The translations under genes were made by a program, and so were the position numbers. A stretch of 25,387 bases of DNA, from assembly GCA_021441665.1 (NCBI GenBank), contig JAGYYN010035471.1, forward strand, positions 1-25,387, in the 5' to 3' direction. Below, piece by piece: positions 19,223 through 25,387 of the stretch. This DNA is from Euplotes cf. woodruffi 2 WChen-2021 (lineage: Eukaryota > Ciliophora > Spirotrichea > Euplotida > Euplotidae). Position 1 is the first letter of the stretch. Each line of letters begins with the position of its first letter. The notes below the pieces were generated by a model. That model was not told the DNA's origin. It did no database searches and was given only the letters and a program-made list of their open reading frames with translations.

Positions 19223-19237
19223 AATTGAATTTCAATA
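19223..19237. promoter_or_regulatory. Inverted pair of chromosome-breakage-like (E-Cbs) sequences
   Basis: The plus strand at 223-232 of this block (19223-19232) reads AATTGAATTT and the minus strand at 19237-19228 reads TATTGAAATT. Both fit the Euplotes consensus HATTGAAaHH, and the second matches fully. They overlap head to head in the 131 bp between the UBC9 stop and the RPA1-like start, where a germline chromosome would need cutting. A chance AT-rich palindrome is the alternative. Confidence 0.4.
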
Positions 19238-19320
19238 CTAGGCAATATGAGCTATAGCTTTAATAATTTGGTCTCCACCTTCCTTTATTTACTCTCCGCA
19301 AACTGAAATAGTTGGAACCA

Positions 19321-22300
19321 ATGAACAGACGCAGGAATTTATTTAGGAAAAGGCGCAAGACCAATTACTTCGGCTTAACAAAAGACGGAGTTAGGACGAT
19401 GATTGAACGACCCAGGCCCAAAGTACTAATTGATAATATTGAAAATCCATTTGAAGAACTGCATACCATTTAAAAAGGAAGAGGTACTTAGTTGTGCTTT
19501 AAAAAGTGAAAGCAACTATGGTCCAAGTGAAGCTTCAAATTTATCGCTTTACTTCGACATGAAGACTCAAATTCCAAAATGTATTGTTGTTCAAGTACTT
19601 TTGATTAAGTACTTCAGTCCTGATGAAAACTTGCAGAACATCGCTGCAAAAATGATGATATCAGATGGTGTCTCTAGCGTATTATGAATAATGCCGAATA
19701 TCGTTCACAAAGCGCTTTCATGCAAAGAGATCAAGCAGTTTGACATAATCGGAGTGTTTAATTTTGAAATTAAAAAACTTTCAGACGAAAACTTGGTGTT
19801 ACTTTTAAAAGAACCGCCAAATTTAATTTACAAGCACATTACTGAAGTATTTGGGTCTCCAAGAGAATACTGCCAAAATGTCAAATACGGGTTTCCAAAA
19901 GTTGAAGACGCAAAAATACAGCTTGACGAGAAGACAATTTACGAAAACGGGTACTTCACTCCGATCAAGACTGACAAAGACGGCTTCACTCCCATCAAAA
20001 ACCTCAATCAGTACAGCGGTACCTTTTGGACGATAAAGGCGAGAGTTGTCAAGAAGAGCAACAAAAAGAACTGGAAGAATGCACGGGGAGAAGGCAGTCT
20101 TATTACTGTTGATTTGATGGATAAAGACGGCTCTGACATTCAAGCTACTTTCTTTAACGAAGTCTGAGATGAATACGAAGAGTTTCTCCAAGAAAATAGA
20201 GTTTACACCTTTTCTGGTGGATCCGTCAGAAAAGCTCAAAGTAAATATGCAAACCTCAAAAACGAATGGCAAATTACATTCGATAAAAAGACTGTCATCG
20301 AAGAAGTTAGTGATGACGGCAGCATTCAGATAAACGTCGGAAACTTTCTTACTCTCAATGAAGTTGCTTCACTTGCCTCTCACGAAGTTTGAGATGTGAG
20401 AGCAATCGTCCATGTCGTTGGAAACCCAACCAGCATTACTTTGAAAAATGGTGAGGAAAAGATCCGCAAAAATATAATGCTTGTTGACGATACTGGATTC
20501 TCAATATGAGTTTGATTTTGGGGCGATCTTGCATCAAATTTTGACTTCTCAAATCACCCGATAATCATGATTAAAAACGTTAAAATTGCAGACTTCGCAG
20601 GTAAAAGCTTGAATTCACATATCGACTCGAAAATTTCGATTGATAAAGATAGCGAAAGAAGCTTGGAATTGAGAAAGTGGTATGAAAATGTAACTGCAGA
20701 AGATATTACGAGACTTGCACCGCTGTCGATAGGAACTGGACTCGAAAAGATGATGCATGAAGACTTTGATAAACTTGCTCAAAATAAAATACAGCAAGAA
20801 GACGGAGAAGGTGAAGAAAATAACAACTATCAATTAATGAAAAGACTCGACGAAGCAGAACTAAACACTGTTCCTCAAACTGACGCTGAACGAATAAATT
20901 CTGAATTTGAAAAGTTTATGATACAACAACAGTCGCAACATTTGTCTATAACTAATCATAAAGATAAACTTCAATCCCTTGAATACGAAGCTTCAGCTGA
21001 AGAAAATAAATACGGTATTGTATCTAATTCAAAGCAATCAACAAATAAAATAACCGAGGAAGCCTGTCTCAAAGAGTCCAAAAATGCAGTTTTAAGAGCT
21101 ATTCAGGAAGAAATCGAAGATCTCGAGGATTATTGAAGATCAATCCCAAAATCAAAGAAACATGAAGAAGATAAAATAGCTGCAAACTGTTCCGAAAGCA
21201 TTCCTAAATCATCTCAAAAGGATAGTGATTCTCGATCTTGATTGAAAAATCAAAAAGATAGTTTAAGTTTGAAGCCTTCACGCAGAGTGTCATTTAAGCA
21301 GTCTAAACAACCACTTCAAAATGATGAGTATTCACATGAAGAGAATTTATTTTGTTCAATGAATCAAAATTAAAAGCAGCAACGAGTCTGACTCTGAATT
21401 TGAGGTAATTGTTGATAAAGAATACAATTCTGATATCGATGTAGACTCGCTTCAACTTGAAAGACCTATCCATGTCCACTATTCTGATGACGAAGACGAA
21501 CGGACTAAAGATGTAAGACGACTTGTTGCTTCGAAGACTAAAAAAGAGCTAATGATGGAAGACATGAATATGCAAGAACTCGCTCATCTCAAGCAAGAAG
21601 CATTTAACTTCGCTAAACAAGAAAACTGAATGAAAAAGGAAGAGTTTATTATGAAAGGAGGGCAGAGCCTTCCCCACGCCGCAGAATTCGAACAACTACA
21701 GCTAAACTATGAAGAACGAAATGCCATTATGGACGAGATCGTCAAAGAGCGGAAGCGATATTACTACATCCAAAACAAAAAGAAAAGGTGGCGCAAAGAA
21801 CTCATCAAGCTCGGCCCTGATGGCATCCCAGAAGAAGAGAAACTAAGATTAGAAGCAATGAAGAAGACTGTCAAAAATGAAGAAGAACTTGCTGAAATGA
21901 TGAGGAGACCTAAAAGAGTGTGGTATACGAGATATCAGTTCTTTAAGCGAATCAAAGAGAGCAAAGAACTCAGTAAAAGAAATAGAAGCTGCTCTGCAAT
22001 TGGATCAGAACGAATTCAACATATGCAAGCTGCGAAGTGCCTCGCTAATGCAACACTTGGTCCGAATAATAATCTTTATAACAGCCGACAAAGGTGGAGG
22101 AGACCTGATCTCAAGCCTGTCTGGATGTATGATAAAAACTATAGAAATTCAAAGATCCAAGCACTTCGTAACAATAGAGAGCAAGAAGAAAAAGAAAATG
22201 ATCAAAGAAAACAAGATTTTACTGAGGAGAATCAACAAAACTTAACTGGATACGCAAGGAGAGGAGGTCAATCATATAAATTCAATAGTTACAGAGATGG

Positions 22301-22349
22301 AAATAAGCGTCAAAAAGTTACCGAAAAAGATAGATGGTATAATAATTAA
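19321..22349 (+). CDS. RPA1: RPA1-like protein: RPA70N, DBD-A and DBD-B, then a novel tail without DBD-C
   Basis: Replication protein A large subunit binds single-stranded DNA in replication, repair and telomere work. Visible in order: an RPA70N-like region (QVLLIKYFSPDEN .. MMISDGVSSVL); DBD-A (about residues 209-310: LNQYSGTFWTIKARV, RGEGSLITVDLMDKDG, ATFFNEV, VYTFSGG); and DBD-B (about 320-430: RKNIMLVDDTGFSI, FWGDLA, ADFAGKSLNSH, LRKWYEN). Human RPA1 then has the zinc-ribbon DBD-C. Here an acidic Gln/Ser/Glu region of about 200 residues follows, then a basic aromatic domain (RKRYYYIQNKKKRWRKEL .. KRVWYTRYQFFKRI .. RPDLKPVWMYDKNYRN). Two stops (19471-19473, 21371-21373) are bypassed either by introns 19423-19477 and 21328-21376 (974 residues) or by +1 shifts at ATT-TAA and AAT-TAA (1008 residues). 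I favour introns because every other slip here uses AAA. An extra first exon at 19247-19270 is possible. It could be a telomere- or meiosis-specific paralogue. Confidence 0.82.
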
Positions 22350-22472
22350 TCATTTAGAGACTTTAGTAAACTAATTAAAAATATAATTATTTTATATGTA
22401 TCTTAGTTTAATAATATAATGTTATGCTCAAGACAAATCCAAATACATATTGAACGACTGTATATTGTATTT

Positions 22473-22482
22473 TTACTTATTT
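22473..22482 (-). terminator. Slip-motif stop with back-up stop, AAATAAGTAA (right-edge gene)
   Basis: The minus strand reads AAATAAGTAA at the 3' end. It is identical to the end of the gene at 16225. Either reading frame terminates within two codons. Confidence 0.6.
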
Positions 22483-25387
22483 AATACTTGCATCTGCATA
22501 TTTGTTTTCTTTATTCGGATCTGGCTGTAACCTCGGTACCATGGTGTAATTGTCAATATAGCTGAATCTCATTTGGTCCTCAGTCTTTTTGACTTCACAT
22601 AAATCACTGTTTCAAGTCATGTCAGCGATAGACTGCGTGGTTTCAACTTCCTTTTGCTCGAGTATCCTTAGCTCTTGCCTTCTTCAGTCTGAGTCCATTT
22701 TTGCCTTCGCTTCTGAAAGTCTGTTGTGGACTCAGGAGTCTTTGAGTGTATTTGCATTCTTCAGTGAGTTTTGAGATGTAATGCTAAAATAAATTACTTT
22801 GCATCACCAACTTGCAGCAGACGCACCTACTTGAGATTGACTCCGAATTGTGAACTATTTTTTGACTTATTTAGAGACTTTTCATTTGGGTTCTTTGATG
22901 AGTTTAAAATCTGCTTTGCACTCGCACATTTTTCAATGTTCTTCTCAAGTAAATCAAATCGTTTTCCTAATTTTGTAAAATTAGTTCTCTTTGTCGTTAT
23001 ATTATCCTTTTTAGCTGGAGATCTCTTCAGTGACGATATCTCTTTGCTTGGAGAATTGCATGCTTTTTTGATGTTGGTTACTGAATCGGCATTCAGTCAT
23101 TCTACCTGTGTTAATTGTTTTCCAGGAGATAATATGGCTATGTTCTCAATAGTCTTGCTTTCTTTTGGTCAAACAATATTATTCCGTTGCTTAACCTTTA
23201 CCTTTGTGACTGTTGAATTATCTAATTTTGATACAGTGTTGTTCATCTGTGGCTTTAAGGTCAAGTCTAAAGAGTAAATAAAACCTCATACCATTGTCCT
23301 TTGACGGTCAATTCCTCGATGTTTTATCAATATCAAATAGTTTTTCTGATAGCACATTGCGAAGCATGCTGCTTTTATTTGGCTTAAACTCAATCTTTTC
23401 TTTTGATTTACTCAAAGCCATGTTGTAATTTCTTCATCCTTTTGGTTTAGTTTGAGATGCTTTTTGAATAGATTTTGATGACTTATTTGCTACCTCGTTT
23501 CTCGTCTCATACCTGCTCTGACATGAACTCGGTATCATTACTGCTTTTATATTGTTTGTTTTATAGTAACTACCAATAGTTATAAATACTACTTTACCTG
23601 TTGTTTACTGCGCTTCTGAGATCACCATCGAAATCAAGGACTAAATCTTTTGCTAAATCTGTGTTCTTAAAATCTGAAGTTCGTGATCATAAAAATACCT
23701 TTATTTTGAAACTCCTTGTGGTCGATTGATGATCAGTATTGAGTTACTGTGTTTATGTAGGTTGGAGTTTCAGCTGGAGTTCGAGAGTCTCTTGAAGATA
23801 TCCTTTTTAACCTCATTTCGCTATTTCTCAATATCTATATCTTCCTCCCAGCCGACAAGACTTTGGATACAGTCATGACTATAAAATTTGTTTGGAGGGA
23901 GAAGGACTTTTCATCAGACACATTTAACTTCCTCTGCTCACTCTTGGTATATTTTTAATATCTTTAGCTCTCTTCTTGCAATGCTTGAAGCTAGTTTATT
24001 ATTGTGGTGAATATTGCTGTTATTTATTCCATATTTCTCAAGTTCTTCCACTATTTAGATAAAATAAGTTTACTTACATTTGAGTCTGAGTATAGCGTTT
24101 TCTTTCACAATCTTATCGTTTGTTGATTGCAGAATACTAACCTTCAGCTTGTAATTTTCGGAGGTTTGATCAAATTTTGGTGATATTATACTACTACGAT
24201 CAGTATAATTTCATTCCCTGCTTAAAGAATGTGGTTTTAGATCATAAGCTCCATTTATTTTTCAAGCTAAGTTATTTTTGTGAATGTTTGATTCATAAAG
24301 ATATCTCTCTTTACTTGTGCATCGTAACTTAGCTTTAGCATTTGCAAGATCTTTTTTAAGCTTTTTATTTTCTTCTTCAACAGTCTTAAAGTCATTACAT
24401 TTCTTCCTATTAAAATAAAGATTTAAAATAATTAAATAAAACCTACTCAGACTTCTCAAGCCGATATGTTGCTGCCTTTTGAGAGATCTCTATTTGGTAC
24501 TTGAGCTCTTTGACTTTATTTTTTAAGTTGACTATTGTTTCTTCTCCATTTTTGATCGTCTCTTTGAACTTTGTGATTTCCTTATTTAACGATAAAACTT
24601 TAGTATTTGCATCAGTCTTCACCTCAAGTAGTTCTTTCTGCAAGTGATCTAATTGCTGGTTGTACAGGAAATTAACTTCCCGGATTGAGTTCTGAATGAT
24701 CTCGTCAGATGTCTCCTTGTCCTTTTCTAAGCAAAGATGTATAATGCAAATTTAAAATAACGATTTACGTATAATGGAGTATTCTTCAAGCTTATTTTTA
24801 AGCTTTTGCTTTTCTTGGTCGTAGATAACCTTGATCTCCTCACAATAAGCTTTAAACTGGTCTTTAATTTCTTCCTTTTCCTTTTCGACTCGGTACTTAA
24901 TATGTCTTAGTTCTTTGTCGTGTTCGTTCTGTATTTTGCTTTGTGCTTCGCGAAGGAAGCTAAAGATTATTAATACTGTGCATAGCTTCATAAATTACTT
25001 ACTTGTTTTCTTGCATTAAATATGCAGTTTTCATTTCCAGTTCATTCACTCGTCTTTTATCTTCATTTGTTAATGAACCATAGTCTCCTTTGATCAAGCT
25101 GGCAAATCGCTCCTGGGATTGAGCATTTTCCTTTTCGATCGATCTGAATTTGCTGTTAAACATCTGAGTGTTGTTGCTGCATGATCAACAGCCATCGTTG
25201 ATTCCTTCATACTTCTCAGACTTAAAGCTACTAAAGGTCATTGGGACGCTGTCTTTGAATTTACAGTTCATCTAAAGTAATTAGCCGTGATAACTTATAT
25301 TTGCAGTCCTACCTCTTCGTTAATTTTAAAGTTAAGCATGCTTAAATCTTTGCCCAGAATCTCCACACTACCTCAACCATCACTCAC
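22477..25387 (-). CDS. Long coiled-coil protein, N-terminus beyond the right edge, one +1 frameshift
   Basis: Ten exons are visible, with introns 25272-25312, 24960-25002, 24727-24768, 24407-24446, 24051-24077, 23674-23698, 23513-23597, 23267-23291 and 22784-22830 (25-85 bp), plus a slip at AAA-TAG 23826-23821. Visible coding bases minus one total 2535, or 844 residues. A coiled coil of about 220 residues (EKEKEEIKDQFKAYCEE .. VNLKNKVKELKYQIE .. EEENKKLKKDLANAKAKL) is followed by a Cys/His cluster (CVCCKVLLPPNKFYSHDC) that resembles the zinc knuckles of many ciliate coiled-coil proteins but is not a standard C2H2. The rest is Ser/Lys/Asn-rich and probably disordered. It ends ATT-AAA-TAA, the slip motif, with TAA one codon on in the +1 frame. 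Function is unknown; cytoskeletal structure is the natural guess. Confidence 0.82.
23821..23826 (-). other. +1 frameshift site AAA-TAG (right-edge coiled-coil gene)
   Basis: The frame ..GWEEDIDIEK ends at AAA-TAG and the +1 frame continues SEMRLKRISSRDSR. No GT..AG pair removes the stop neatly. Confidence 0.78.

Noticed and set aside
23641-23700. TTT-TAA at about 23668 as a further +1 frameshift
   Set aside because: A 25 bp in-phase intron (23674-23698, GTATTT..TTCAG) upstream of it restores the frame without a shift.
1-25387. tRNA, rRNA, CRISPR, transposase or viral genes
   Set aside because: I scanned both strands by eye for tRNA arms, rRNA blocks, regular spacer arrays and transposase or polymerase motifs and found none.

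Overview
The window is almost certainly nuclear DNA of the ciliate Euplotes. TGA is read as cysteine throughout: it falls on zinc-binding or catalytic cysteines of a RING-H2 finger, a DHHC palmitoyltransferase and a two-CXC (TSO1/LIN54-type) domain, and on a conserved cysteine of UFD2. Only TAA and TAG stop. Ten AAA-TAA or AAA-TAG codon pairs interrupt otherwise continuous genes and are resolved by a +1 shift, the obligatory frameshifting known from Euplotes. Introns are tiny (many 24-28 bp, GT..AG). More than a dozen genes lie on one 25 kb stretch with no C4A4/G4T4 telomere repeats, whereas Euplotes somatic chromosomes usually carry one or two genes. I therefore infer germline (micronuclear) sequence.

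Layout from left to right: the 3' end of a FLYWCH-type zinc-finger gene (+); a multi-membrane-span RING-H2 ubiquitin ligase (+); UFD2/UBE4, a U-box E4 ligase (-), tail to tail with the RING gene; a small UIM ubiquitin-binding protein (+), head to head with UFD2 at 13 bp; an STPGR-repeat (ODF3/SHIPPO-like) axonemal-type protein (+); an IQ-motif protein (-); a DHHC palmitoyltransferase (+); a short two-CXC DNA-binding protein (-) preceded on the same strand by a Ser-Pro-rich protein; a 1.3 kb AT-rich stretch holding one doubtful Cys-rich reading frame; an 868-residue coiled-coil protein (+) with three frameshifts; a basic, probably nuclear protein (-) with three frameshifts; the SUMO E2 UBC9 (+, exactly 158 residues after splicing five introns); an RPA1-like protein (+) in which the zinc-ribbon DBD-C is replaced by a tail I do not recognise; and a coiled-coil protein (-) running off the right edge.

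Three neighbouring genes (RING E3, U-box E4, UIM protein) are all ubiquitin-related and nearly touch, which may be a functional cluster or chance. All exon and frameshift models below were built by hand. For the long genes the exon lengths minus slipped bases sum to multiples of three, which supports them, but no transcript was available.

The most interesting points are the frameshift density (three in one gene, twice), two genes that end on the slip motif itself with an identical AAATAAGTAA that also stops the shifted frame, the RPA1-like protein with a novel tail, a UFD2 with a clipped U-box, and an inverted pair of matches to the Euplotes chromosome-breakage consensus between UBC9 and the RPA1-like gene.
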